Position numbers and translations under genes: made by a program
Source of the DNA: JAMOBE01 sp039908285
GTDB taxonomy: Bacteria > Pseudomonadota > Alphaproteobacteria > Rhodospirillales > Rhodospirillaceae
Direction: 5' to 3'
Length of the DNA stretch: 33,319 nucleotides
Assembly (NCBI GenBank): GCA_039908285.1
Contig: JAMOBE010000035.1
Location: 1-33,319, forward strand
Notes under the pieces: model-generated
What the model was told of the DNA's origin: nothing
Database searches by the model: none
Seen by the model: only the letters and a program-made list of their open reading frames with translations
Shown: positions 1 through 7,563 of the stretch, piece by piece
How positions within the stretch are numbered: position 1 is the first letter of the stretch
How the letters are laid out: every line of letters begins with the position of its first letter

Positions 1-14
1 GTGAGAAATGCGGG

Positions 15-49
15 CTAGAGCGTTTTCCGCCTGAGCGGAAACGCTCTAG
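15..49. repeat. Palindromic repeat, copy 1 (GAGCG...CGCTC type)
   Basis: The left arm 15-30 pairs with the right arm 35-49 around a CTGA loop. About 15 bp are paired, with one bulged T. The inner part (TTCCGC, loop, GCGGAA) is shared with the hairpin at 90-113, so the two look like members of one small interspersed family rather than unrelated terminators. No T-run follows. Confidence 0.7.
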
Positions 50-89
50 AATTTGCCTCTGGCCGCTCAAGCGCCGCGCGGGCTTTTCG

Positions 90-113
90 CAGTTTCCGCT
101 TGAGCGGAAACTG
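90..113. repeat. Palindromic repeat, copy 2
   Basis: A perfect 11-bp inverted repeat (90-100 against 103-113) separated by TG. It can also be drawn as a 10-bp stem with a TTGA loop. It shares the core GTTTCCGC/GCGGAAAC with copy 1, 40 bases upstream. Confidence 0.7.
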
Positions 114-482
114 CTCTAAAGCCAACACCGTCAGGAGACGCGCCCACTCCCAGTTCTGTCAGGGGTGCATGCTCTACGACCCGATCCCAAATATGCCCGA
201 GGCCCGCCTCCGCCCCCTTTTGGAGCGCTTCTTCGAATTGTCGCAGCAGTCACGGGCAGTCTCGGACCTGTTCGCGGCAATCTGAAAATGAGGGGATCCA
301 TGAGATCTCTACGGACGACAACTACACCAGCCACTCTGGCTGGCTGCGCCTCATCCCGTACCCACAGGTTGAGATGCCAGCCAAATAGACCGGGCAATAC
401 GCTGCCCACTGCCGGATTTTGGATGAATCAAGAAACCCCTTCCCGTTCAATGCCCCAGGTGTGAAATTCGAATAATTTGGAC

Positions 483-511
483 TTGCAAAACGGATGGGTC
501 ATGGGTATGTT
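483..511 (+). promoter_or_regulatory. Candidate promoter of the peroxiredoxin gene
   Basis: TTGCAA (483-488) and TATGTT (506-511) lie 17 bases apart, an acceptable sigma-70-type pair, about 47 bases upstream of the chosen start. The match is modest. I see no clear OxyR-like or other operator dyad here. Confidence 0.3.
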
Positions 512-558
512 TGCGTTCAGGCATCGAGAGTGACGGAACCATCATGGAGTGCGAGATC

Positions 559-1176
559 ATGAGCGAAGCGCAAGCGACCGTACTGGTCGGACGGCCGGTC
601 CCTGATTTCACCGCGGCGGCGGTGATGCCCGACAACGACATCAACGAGACGTTCAACCTGCGGGCCTATCTGAAGGACTCCTATGGGTTGGTCTTCTTTT
701 ACCCCCTGGATTTCACGTTCGTGTGCCCCTCCGAGATCCTGGCCCACGACCATCGAATCGCCGCCTTCCGCGAGCGCAATACCAAGCTGGTGGCCATCAG
801 CGTCGATTCGCATTTCACGCACCTCGCCTGGAAGAATACACCCGTCAACCAGGGTGGGCTAGGCAATGTGCAGTTTCCGATGGTGGCGGATCTGACCCAC
901 GCCATCGCCCGGTCGTTCGGGGTGCTGATCAACGAGGCGGTGGCGCTGCGCGGCACCTTCCTCATCGACCGCGCCGGCATCGTGCGGCATCAGGTGGTCA
1001 ACGACCTGCCGCTCGGCCGCAACGTGGACGAGGCCCTGCGCATGGTGGACGCCCTCCAGTTCCACGAGGAGCACGGCGAGGTCTGCCCCGCCGGCTGGAC
1101 CAAGGGCAAGGCGGGCATGACCGCCTCCCCTGACGGCGTCGCCAAGTATCTGGCCGAGCACGCGTCGGGCCTCTGA
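559..1176 (+). CDS. Typical 2-Cys peroxiredoxin (AhpC/TSA family)
   Basis: Thiol peroxidase of 205 aa that reduces hydrogen peroxide and organic peroxides in the cytoplasm, normally recycled by thioredoxin or AhpF-type reductases. The peroxidatic Cys56 sits in FTFVCPSE and the resolving Cys176 in EVCPAGW, the typical 2-Cys pattern of the obligate dimer. A GGLG motif (99-102), linked in the family to over-oxidation sensitivity, is present. The C-terminal YF motif that normally accompanies it is absent, so I infer a robust enzyme. The ATG at 559 is chosen because GGAG (546-549) lies 9 bases upstream; in-frame TTG 511 and ATG 544 are less well placed. Thioredoxin reductase follows 310 bases downstream, fitting one Trx-dependent peroxide pathway. 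Confidence 0.95.
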   Translation: MSEAQATVLVGRPVPDFTAAAVMPDNDINETFNLRAYLKDSYGLVFFYPLDFTFVCPSEILAHDHRIAAFRERNTKLVAISVDSHFTHLAWKNTPVNQGGLGNVQFPMVADLTHAIARSFGVLINEAVALRGTFLIDRAGIVRHQVVNDLPLGRNVDEALRMVDALQFHEEHGEVCPAGWTKGKAGMTASPDGVAKYLAEHASGL

Positions 1177-1180
1177 GAGT

Positions 1181-1355
1181 GTGAAAATGTATCGAAATCA
1201 CGACCATAAAAAGCCCTCTCCCCCCCCTTCGGGGGGAGAGGGTTGGGTGAGGGGGGCGCGAAGCTCGCTGAAAACGTGCCGGTTGCCCCACCCCCTCACC
1301 CCGGCCCTCTCCCCCTCGAGGGGGAGAGGGAGACCTGGTTCCGAGTACATTTCCA
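1181..1355. repeat. Dispersed palindromic element, family A, long copy
   Basis: The element begins five bases after the peroxiredoxin stop. Imperfect terminal inverted repeats (TGAAAATGTA at 1182-1191, TACATTTCCA at 1346-1355) enclose two inverted units. Each unit has a CCCTCTCCCCC/GGGGGAGAGGG hairpin and a GGGTGAGGGGG tail, the second unit reversed. The ends match the shorter copy at 25981-26070 read in reverse. It may be a MITE or BIME-like element. It could also act as a transcription terminator, although the A/T run is on the upstream side for plus-strand transcription. Confidence 0.8.
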
Positions 1356-1486
1356 GGCTCTGACGCCGGGTCTTTTTTCCGGCAGGAAAAAACCAGCGTC
1401 CGCCATGCGGGCGCCGGTTGCCGTGGGGGGATGTGTTCCTTATTGTTCCGGACTCAGCGTGCAACGTCGACAGGGAGGGAGCCGCG

Positions 1487-2455
1487 ATGGCGACTCATCA
1501 TACGAAGGTTCTGATTCTCGGGTCCGGTCCGGCCGGATGCACCGCGGCCATCTATGCCGCCCGCGCCAGCCTGCAGCCGATTCTGGTGGCCGGCATGCAG
1601 CCCGGCGGGCAGCTCACCATCACCACCGAGATCGAGAACTACCCCGGATTCGCCGATCCCATCCAGGGGCCCTGGCTGATGGAGCAGATGCACGCCCAGG
1701 CGGCGCACGTCGGGGCCAGGATGATGGAGGACTCCATCGTCAAGGTCGACCTGACCCGGCGGCCCTTCACCTGCGTCGGTGACTCGGGCGACGTCTATAC
1801 CGGGGACACCCTGATCATCTGCACCGGCGCCTCGGCCCGCTGGCTCGGGATGGAGAGCGAGCGCAAGTACCAGGGGTTCGGCGTCTCGGCCTGCGCCACC
1901 TGCGACGGCTTCTTCTTCCGCGGCAAGGAGGTGTGCGTCATCGGCGGCGGCAACAGTGCCGTCGAGGAGGCCCTGTTCCTCACCCACCACGCGAGCCGGG
2001 TCACGGTCATCCACCGCCGAGATTCGTTCCGGGCGGAACGCATCATGCAGGACCGCCTGTTCGCCAACCCGAAGATCGCGGTGCTGTGGGACAGCGCGCC
2101 GGAGGAGATACTGGGGGGCGGCACTCCGCCGGGGGTGACCGGGGTGCGGGTCAAGAACGTCAAGACCGGCGCCATCTCCGACATTCCCTGCGAGGGCGTG
2201 TTCGTGGCCATCGGCCATTCGCCCAACACCGGCCTGTTCAAGGGCGTCCTCACCATGGACGAGGCGGGCTACCTGATCACCGCCCCCGACTCGACGGCGA
2301 CCAACGTCCCCGGCGTGTTCGCCGCCGGCGACGTCCAGGACCACGTCTACCGCCAGGCGGTGACGGCGGCGGGCACCGGGTGCATGGCGGCCCTGGAGGC
2401 CGACCGCTTCCTGGCCGTCCACGGGCACGCCGCGGCGCCGGTCGGGGCCGGCTGA
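1487..2455 (+). CDS. trxB: Thioredoxin-disulfide reductase
   Basis: NADPH-dependent FAD enzyme of 322 aa, the usual bacterial low-Mr TrxR length, that keeps thioredoxin reduced. The FAD-binding GSGPAG is at residues 12-17. The redox-active CATC pair is Cys136/Cys139 in ACATCDG. The NADPH-domain motif GGGNSAVEEA is at 153-162 and HRRDSFRAE at 177-185. The C-terminal FAD segment ends in a typical FAAGDVQD stretch. The ATG at 1487 is chosen because GGGAGGGA lies about 6 bases upstream; the longer frame from 1418 adds a non-homologous tail. It follows the peroxiredoxin and probably supplies its reducing power through thioredoxin. A LysR gene starts 20 bases after the stop. Confidence 0.97.
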   Translation: MATHHTKVLILGSGPAGCTAAIYAARASLQPILVAGMQPGGQLTITTEIENYPGFADPIQGPWLMEQMHAQAAHVGARMMEDSIVKVDLTRRPFTCVGDSGDVYTGDTLIICTGASARWLGMESERKYQGFGVSACATCDGFFFRGKEVCVIGGGNSAVEEALFLTHHASRVTVIHRRDSFRAERIMQDRLFANPKIAVLWDSAPEEILGGGTPPGVTGVRVKNVKTGAISDIPCEGVFVAIGHSPNTGLFKGVLTMDEAGYLITAPDSTATNVPGVFAAGDVQDHVYRQAVTAAGTGCMAALEADRFLAVHGHAAAPVGAG

Positions 2456-2474
2456 CCCGGAGAGGAAGCGGGGA

Positions 2475-3395
2475 TTGGCAGGGCGAACACCGCAGACCAG
2501 CCTGGACTGGGACAAGCTGCGCATCTTCCACGCGGTGGCCGAGGCGGGCAGTTTCACCCGCGCCGGGGGGCGGCTCAACCTGAGCCAGTCGGCGGTGAGT
2601 CGCCAGATCGGCGCCCTCGAGGAGAGCCTCGACGTGGCGCTGTTCCACCGCCATGCCCGCGGCCTGATCCTGACCGAGCAGGGGGATCTGCTTTACCGCA
2701 CCGTTCACGACGTGTTCGATAAACTCTCCCAGGTGGAGACCAGGCTGACCGACAGCCGGGAGAGTCCGGGCGGCCCGCTGACGGTGACGACGACTCTCGC
2801 CTTTGGCACCCTGTGGTTGACGCCGCGGCTGAAGCAGTTCCTCGACATGTATCCCGGGATCGTCGTTTCCCTGAGACTGAACGACGCCGAGCTGGATCTC
2901 GGCATGCGCGAGGCCGACGTCGCCATCCGCTTCATGCCGCCGCGCCAGCCCGACCTGATTCAGCGCCACCTGTACTCCATGACCTATCAGGTGTACGCGG
3001 CGACCGAGTATCTGAAAAAGCACGGAATGCCGCGCACCTCGGCGGACCTGGACCGGCATAGCATCATCGCCTATGGCGACGACCTCGATCGTCCGCCGGT
3101 GGACACCGTGAACTGGCTGCTGCAGGAGGGAACCACCCCGGGGCGGGAGCGGGTTCCGGTGCTGCGGGTCAACAATATCTATGGCATCTTCCGGGCCGTG
3201 CAGAGCGGACTCGGCATCGCCGCCCTGCCGCAGTACTTCAGCCAGGAAGCGACGAACCTCGTCCAGATCCTGCCGGAACTCCACGGCCCCGCCGTCGATG
3301 CCTATTTCGTCTATCCGGAGGAACTGCGTCACTCCAAGCGTATCGCGGTGTTCCGGGACTTCCTGATCCGCAAACTGGCCGAAAGTGATGGGTAG
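2475..3395 (+). CDS. LysR-type transcriptional regulator
   Basis: DNA-binding regulator of 306 aa, standard LTTR length. The winged helix-turn-helix is at about residues 12-70 (LRIFHAVAEAGSFTRAG, then LSQSAVSRQIGALEE). The effector-binding periplasmic-fold domain spans about 95-300. The start is a TTG at 2475, preceded by AGAGGAAG about 6 bases upstream; there is no ATG ahead of the HTH. It lies 20 bases after trxB on the same strand, so the two are probably cotranscribed. That suggests, but does not show, a redox-related regulon. The effector cannot be told from the sequence. Confidence 0.93.
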   Translation: MAGRTPQTSLDWDKLRIFHAVAEAGSFTRAGGRLNLSQSAVSRQIGALEESLDVALFHRHARGLILTEQGDLLYRTVHDVFDKLSQVETRLTDSRESPGGPLTVTTTLAFGTLWLTPRLKQFLDMYPGIVVSLRLNDAELDLGMREADVAIRFMPPRQPDLIQRHLYSMTYQVYAATEYLKKHGMPRTSADLDRHSIIAYGDDLDRPPVDTVNWLLQEGTTPGRERVPVLRVNNIYGIFRAVQSGLGIAALPQYFSQEATNLVQILPELHGPAVDAYFVYPEELRHSKRIAVFRDFLIRKLAESDG

Positions 3396-3486
3396 GTGCG
3401 GTTGCCGTCCGCTTGTTCGTTTCCCTGGAGGATCACCCCTGGTATGATCCGGCTCAAGTTCCGCGGACTCGAGGGTGGACGTCGAG

Positions 3487-5679
3487 ATGGATGACAGCGT
3501 GCCCGGCCATGGCGGCGACCCCGTGGCCTTCCACCCCGAGTGGGGATGGCGGTACTTCAGGTACTCGCCGTTCCTCTGCTGTGCCTGCCGGCGGGGTGTG
3601 GTCGTCCTCATCAACGACGCCGGCGTCGCCATGCTTGGCGGCACGACGGAGGGGGAGTTCCTCGGGCTGTCCTTCCAGGGCCTCATCCACCCCGATTATG
3701 TGGATGGAATTGACGACTTTCTCGACATTCTGATCAACGAGAACGCGCCGGTCCCCGTCAAGATGATTGGTCTTGGCGGGGCGACGGTCGATGTCGACCT
3801 GCGCTGCCTCAGGGGGACGGACGGCGACGACGGCGTGGTGCTGGTCCTGGCCCGCGACGTCACCGGCCATCTGCGCTCCGCCCAGGCCATCGTCCGCAGC
3901 GAAGCCCGCTACCGCGAACTGGTCAACCGGGCCCTCGACGCCATGATCGTCTGTGACGACGGGCGCATCGACTTCATCAACGCCGCCGGTCTGAAGCTCC
4001 TCGGATTCGAGCAGGCCGAGGCCGTGGTGGGCCGACACCTGGCGTCCCTGCTGCATCTGGACTATCGCGACGTGGTCACCTCGGGCATCGACCACCTGGT
4101 GGGCAGCGGGGCGGTGGTGCCGCTCAAGATCCTTGGCGCCGACGGAGTCGTGCGCGACGTGGTGATGGGGTTCATTCCCCTCGACCGCGGCAATCACCGC
4201 ATGTTCATGGTCGAGGCGCGGGACATCACCGACGAGAACCGGGCGGTGACGGCGCTGCGCGAGGCCAACGAGAACCTGGAACGGCTGGTGGACACCCGCA
4301 CCCGCGCCCTGCGCCAGGAAATCGCCGAGCGTCGCAAGGCCGAGGAGACCATCAGCCACCAGGCGCGTCACGATGCGCTGACCGGTTTGCCCAACCGGGC
4401 CTTCTTCTTCGAGCGGCTGGGGCAGGAACTGGGGGATGCGCGCCAGGAAGGCCACGATGTCGGGCTGATGTTCATCGACCTCGACGGCTTCAAGGCGATC
4501 AATGACACCCTTGGGCATGCCTGCGGCGACCTTTTGCTGAAGGAGACGGCGCACCGGCTGGGCCACTGCGTGCGGGAGGGTGACGTGGCGTGCCGACTGG
4601 CCGGCGACGAGTTCACGGTCATCATGCCGGCCATCACCGGCAAGGACAACGCCGCCCGGGTCGCCCAGCGAATCCTCGACAGCCTGGCGAGACCATTCGA
4701 TCTGAACGGCAAGAAGGCAAAAGTATCGGGTAGCATCGGTATCAGTCTGTTCCCCATCGAGGCTGATGACATCGAACAATTGCTGCACAACGCCGATGTC
4801 GCCATGTATCGGGCCAAGCGCCATGGCAAGAACTGTTTCCGCTTTCACTCTGATACCCTGACTCCGATTGAACTTGATCGTCAGGCCATCCGCGACAACC
4901 TGAAGCGCGGCCTGGACATGGGCGACTTTACCCTGTGGTATCTGCCGAAGATGGATCTGCATGGAGAGGCGCCGCTGGGGCTGGAGGCGCTGCTGCGTCT
5001 GCAGAGCGCCGACCTTGGCCTGGTCATGCCGAGTCGCTTCATGCCGGTCCTCGAGGAGGACGACCTCATCACCCGCGTCGGGGAGTGGGCGTGGCGCAAC
5101 GCCTGCCGCCAGCTTCGCCGGTGGATGGACGACGGCCTGCCGCCGTTCCACATCGCGGTCAACCTGTCGGCGCGTCAGCTCCGGGTGGAGGGCTTCGCCG
5201 ACACCGTGGCCGCGATCCTGCAGGAGGAAGGGGTCGATCCGCGGCTTCTCGAAATCGAAGTCACCGAGGCCATCTTCCTGGCCGATACCGAGGGCCGGGC
5301 GGCCAACGTGCTCAACCGCTTCCACCAGATGGGCATCCACGTCATCATGGACGACTTCGGCACCGGCTCGTCCTCCCTCAGCCACCTCCGGCGGCTGCCC
5401 CTCGATGCCTTCAAGATCGACCGCACCTTCGTCGCCAACATGTGCGACAAGGAGGAGGATGCGCGAATCGTCTCCACCATCATCTCCATCGCCCACAGTC
5501 TCGGCTGCCGGGCGGTGGCCGAGGGCGTCGAGACGGACTGCCAACTGGACATGCTGCGAAAGATGGGCTGCGACCACGCCCAGGGCTATCTGTTTTCGCC
5601 GCCCCTGAACGCAACGGGGGCGGAAATCTTCCTCCGCGAGGCCTTCGCGGCGGCGAGACCAGCGCAGGCGCTTGGCTGA
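3487..5679 (+). CDS. PAS-PAS-GGDEF-EAL cyclic-di-GMP signalling protein
   Basis: A 730-aa, apparently soluble protein that controls c-di-GMP. Two PAS-like sensor modules (about 30-130 and 140-260) are joined by a helical linker to a diguanylate cyclase domain (about 290-450) and an EAL phosphodiesterase domain (about 465-720). The GGDEF signature is AGDEF (372-376), a variant still found in active cyclases. The EAL domain looks intact: EALLR from E500, NLSARQ, EVTEA, DDFGTG with D622/D623, FKIDR, AEGVE and QGYLF. I therefore infer phosphodiesterase activity, with cyclase activity possible. The ATG at 3487 has AGGGTGG about 8 bases upstream; a GTG at 3475 would add four residues. Output and signal are unknown. 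Confidence 0.93.
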   Translation: MDDSVPGHGGDPVAFHPEWGWRYFRYSPFLCCACRRGVVVLINDAGVAMLGGTTEGEFLGLSFQGLIHPDYVDGIDDFLDILINENAPVPVKMIGLGGATVDVDLRCLRGTDGDDGVVLVLARDVTGHLRSAQAIVRSEARYRELVNRALDAMIVCDDGRIDFINAAGLKLLGFEQAEAVVGRHLASLLHLDYRDVVTSGIDHLVGSGAVVPLKILGADGVVRDVVMGFIPLDRGNHRMFMVEARDITDENRAVTALREANENLERLVDTRTRALRQEIAERRKAEETISHQARHDALTGLPNRAFFFERLGQELGDARQEGHDVGLMFIDLDGFKAINDTLGHACGDLLLKETAHRLGHCVREGDVACRLAGDEFTVIMPAITGKDNAARVAQRILDSLARPFDLNGKKAKVSGSIGISLFPIEADDIEQLLHNADVAMYRAKRHGKNCFRFHSDTLTPIELDRQAIRDNLKRGLDMGDFTLWYLPKMDLHGEAPLGLEALLRLQSADLGLVMPSRFMPVLEEDDLITRVGEWAWRNACRQLRRWMDDGLPPFHIAVNLSARQLRVEGFADTVAAILQEEGVDPRLLEIEVTEAIFLADTEGRAANVLNRFHQMGIHVIMDDFGTGSSSLSHLRRLPLDAFKIDRTFVANMCDKEEDARIVSTIISIAHSLGCRAVAEGVETDCQLDMLRKMGCDHAQGYLFSPPLNATGAEIFLREAFAAARPAQALG

Positions 5680-5745
5680 GGGCCGGTCGAAACACCATTC
5701 GATGAAGAACGATGTTGCAAGCGGCGGGAAATGACCTGATAATAG

Positions 5746-5769
5746 CACGGGGTGCAGAATGCCCCCGTG
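5746..5769 (+). terminator. Hairpin after the GGDEF-EAL gene
   Basis: CACGGGG (5746-5752) pairs with CCCCGTG (5763-5769), with an inner GCA/TGC pairing after one bulged T and a GAA loop. It sits between the stop at 5679 and the next ribosome binding site at 5789. There is no T-run, so it may be a weak terminator or a leader structure of the next gene. Confidence 0.35.
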
Positions 5770-5800
5770 ATGTACAAGGTTTCCTCAGAAGGAGGGCGTG

Positions 5801-7027
5801 ATGAGCGATGTTGATGTATCAACGTCTTCGTCGGGAGCAGGGGCCATCGCCATGGCCGTCCCGCAGCTGGCGAAAGCAGCCGCCGCGCCTGCGCCCGCGC
5901 CCGCACCGAAGTCGGGCGGGGGGGCGGAGTGGGTCGTGTCCGACACGATCGCGCTGTCGAGCAGCCAGGGTGGCAACCGCAACGCCGTCGGGGCCGTCGC
6001 CAAGGGCGACTCGGGCTCTGATTCGGGCGCGGTCGATGGTGCGCCGGATCCGACCAAGCTTGGCGCGGCAACGCTGGCCATGGCCGGCGGTGTCGGAACG
6101 ATGATGCAGGACCTGGGCCGCCTGGCCAAGGCCTTCCGGCTCAGTGCCGGTGCGATCAGCGAGTTGCAGCAGAACTTCTTCAACAAACTCTCCGAAAAGG
6201 CCGGCAGCCCCCCCGAGGCATCCCTCGGCATGCGCGCCGCCGCCGGCTTCGTCGATCACCCGGTCCAGCTCGGGGTGACCAAGGTCAATATCGCCGTGGA
6301 CAACAGTACCGGCAGGGCCGCGGTCGAGATCCGGGGTGACGTTACCGTCGGCTCCCGCAGGCAGTTCGTCGCCCAGACGGCACCGCAGACCGATTTCACC
6401 TCGTATCCGGACTCCCAGCCGTTCGTCGTCGATACCCAGGGCCAGACGGTGGACCTGCAGAGCGCCCCGAACGGCATGTATTTCGACATCCGAGGGTCAA
6501 GCGGGCGGGAGTTCACCAACTATCTCAACGAGAAGTCGAACGACTCCGGTCGCGATGGCGGGGACGGAACCCAGGGCGGAAACGCCGGCCTGGGCCGCGA
6601 GGCCGCCACCGGGACCAGGAGGGACGACGCCGAAAAGACGACCAGGGATGCCAGCGGTACCCCGATCGACCCCCTGGCCGGCCGCAGTCAGGGCAAGGGC
6701 AAGGGCCAGACCCAGGGCTATCGGGGTGTCAAGGCCGGGAACGACGAGACCGTCGGCAGTTCGGTGCTGTCGCGCCAGGCCGACAGCCTGGGCCGCGGCG
6801 TCGCCGACGACAAGGACGGCGGCTTCCAGTCGATGATCGTCATGCGCTCGGGCAGCGGCATCTCTCCGCTGGCCCAGGCCGGCGTCACCCGGGTGCAGTT
6901 CGACATGGTGACCGACATCAACCTGCGGCCACCGGTGAACGCCACCAGCCCGGTCCCTCAGGCCGTTCAGGACGAACGGACCGACGGGCCGGTGGTCAAG
7001 ACCTCGGAGGTGGACTTCACCGCCTGA
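5801..7027 (+). CDS. Hypothetical cysteine-free, low-complexity protein
   Basis: I do not recognise this 408-aa protein. The ATG at 5801 has a strong AAGGAGGG (5789-5796) and codon use like its neighbours, so it is very probably real. There is an Ala/Pro-rich N-terminus (about 20-40), a more ordered helical stretch (about 90-150) and a beta-like region (about 155-245). A Gly/Asp/Arg/Lys-rich low-complexity segment (about 245-345) and a short ordered tail follow. It contains no cysteine and shows no signal peptide, transmembrane segment or RTX repeat. That composition is common in exported or surface-assembled proteins, but that is only suggestive. It stands alone between a c-di-GMP protein and a repeat-filled gap. 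Confidence 0.75.
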   Translation: MSDVDVSTSSSGAGAIAMAVPQLAKAAAAPAPAPAPKSGGGAEWVVSDTIALSSSQGGNRNAVGAVAKGDSGSDSGAVDGAPDPTKLGAATLAMAGGVGTMMQDLGRLAKAFRLSAGAISELQQNFFNKLSEKAGSPPEASLGMRAAAGFVDHPVQLGVTKVNIAVDNSTGRAAVEIRGDVTVGSRRQFVAQTAPQTDFTSYPDSQPFVVDTQGQTVDLQSAPNGMYFDIRGSSGREFTNYLNEKSNDSGRDGGDGTQGGNAGLGREAATGTRRDDAEKTTRDASGTPIDPLAGRSQGKGKGQTQGYRGVKAGNDETVGSSVLSRQADSLGRGVADDKDGGFQSMIVMRSGSGISPLAQAGVTRVQFDMVTDINLRPPVNATSPVPQAVQDERTDGPVVKTSEVDFTA

Positions 7028-7068
7028 AACGGCCAACCGGTCCCACGGACGGCGCACGTTTCCAGCGA

Positions 7069-7099
7069 ATTCAAGCCCTCCCCCTCGATGGGGGGAGCT
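7069..7099. repeat. Family A half-unit
   Basis: It begins AAGCCCTCCCCCTCGATGGGG, the same core as the arms of the element at 12442-12608, but here followed by GGAGCTTGAGG instead of the GGGTTTGGGTGGGGG tail. It looks like a truncated copy. Confidence 0.5.
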
Positions 7100-7111
7100 T
7101 GAGGACGTGTG

Positions 7112-7160
7112 CGAGGGGCCGGTCATGCGTACGCATGCCTGCGGCGTGACAGGCCCCTCG
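7112..7160. repeat. Long imperfect hairpin with inner palindrome
   Basis: CGAGGGGCC (7112-7120) pairs with GGCCCCTCG (7152-7160). The pairing continues with GTCA/TGAC after one mismatch. The loop contains the perfect palindrome CATGCGTACGCATG (7124-7137). It lies 85 bases past the stop of the hypothetical gene. The role is unknown; structural RNA, a terminator or a protein-binding dyad are all possible. Confidence 0.55.
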
Positions 7161-7162
7161 CG

Positions 7163-7200
7163 CTCCCCGTGGCTTTTCATCCTGATGAAAAAATGGGGAG
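7163..7200. repeat. Nested hairpin
   Basis: The outer stem is CTCCCC (7163-7168) with GGGGAG (7195-7200). The inner stem TTTCATC/GATGAAA surrounds a two-base loop. It follows the 7112-7160 hairpin directly, so the two may form one structured unit. Confidence 0.45.
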
Positions 7201-7248
7201 TGTGAGGGCCTCAGGCACTCGCGTCTTCTCTTTCCTGCCCGTATTTCT

Positions 7249-7342
7249 CCTATCGCGGCCGTTGGCCGCAACCAATAAAGGAGTCGCACTACTGACCCCG
7301 AGACTCATCGCGGCGCGCGAAGAGTCTCGGGGTCAGTAGTAC
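7249..7342 (-). repeat. Dispersed palindromic element, family B, copy 1
   Basis: It consists of a GCGGCCGTTGGCCGC mini-palindrome, then AAAGGAGTCG, then a long inverted repeat (ACTACTGACCCC at 7288-7299 through GGGGTCAGTAGT at 7329-7340) with one internal mismatch. The same order is found in reverse orientation at 22861-22983. No transposase is linked to it. Confidence 0.85.
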
Positions 7343-7436
7343 AGGGACGCGTACCCGCGGTACGCACCCCCTGGCGCAACGCCGCGGATGGGCCGGGGGA
7401 CAGCGAGATGGTGCGGTTATTTTGTATCGTGTCCTT

Positions 7437-7561
7437 ATACCGGCGAGCCTAATGATTGACACACAGCATCAATGACGTGAACCGATCCTCAGCGTGCTGG
7501 CGTAGAGAAAAAAAGGCGCAACACGGATATCCACGGATAAGATCTTTCCGCTCGCCGGTAT
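7437..7561 (+). repeat. Dispersed element, family C, long copy
   Basis: The ends are perfect 12-bp inverted repeats, ATACCGGCGAGC (7437-7448) and GCTCGCCGGTAT (7550-7561). The left end continues CTAATGATTGA, matching CTGATGGTTGA in the short copy at 28776-28828. The right end TTTCCGCTCGCCGGT matches ATTCCGCTCGACGGT there. It abuts the stop codon of the S41 protease (7564). Confidence 0.6.
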
Positions 7562-7563
7562 TA

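Larger units (their letters stand above)
1..558. other. Non-coding left edge of the window
   Basis: There is no convincing gene before the peroxiredoxin. The stretch holds two related hairpins (15-49 and 90-113) and then a somewhat less GC-biased segment. Two short frames could be read. One is 169-285 (38 codons, AGGGG just upstream), whose translation has a plausible amphipathic C-terminal half. The other is 288-464, which looks like random sequence. Neither resembles a family I know, so I do not call them genes. A remnant of a decayed gene is possible. Confidence 0.5.
7028..7563. other. 536-bp gap filled with palindromes and repeats
   Basis: This gap lies between the convergent hypothetical gene and the S41 protease. 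From left to right it holds a family A half-unit (7069-7099) and a long hairpin (7112-7160) whose loop contains a 14-bp perfect palindrome. A nested hairpin (7163-7200), a family B repeat (7249-7342), a short GCGTACC/GGTACGC hairpin near 7349-7365 and a family C element (7437-7561) follow. No convincing coding frame is present. Confidence 0.7.

Noticed and set aside
100..464. Short frames 100-285 and 165-464
   Set aside because: One starts inside a hairpin and neither resembles a protein family. A remnant gene cannot be excluded, but support is too thin for a CDS call.
3454..5748. Long minus-strand open frame (764 codons) opposite the GGDEF-EAL gene
   Set aside because: It is the antisense of a clearly recognised protein; its translation is His/Gln/Arg/Asp-rich with no family features, as expected from GC-rich codon bias.
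7109..7339. 76-codon plus-strand frame ending in T-P-R-L-I-A-A-R-E-E-S-R-G-Q
   Set aside because: It is composed of hairpins and a family B repeat, and its similarity to the methyltransferase tail comes from the shared repeat, not from a gene.
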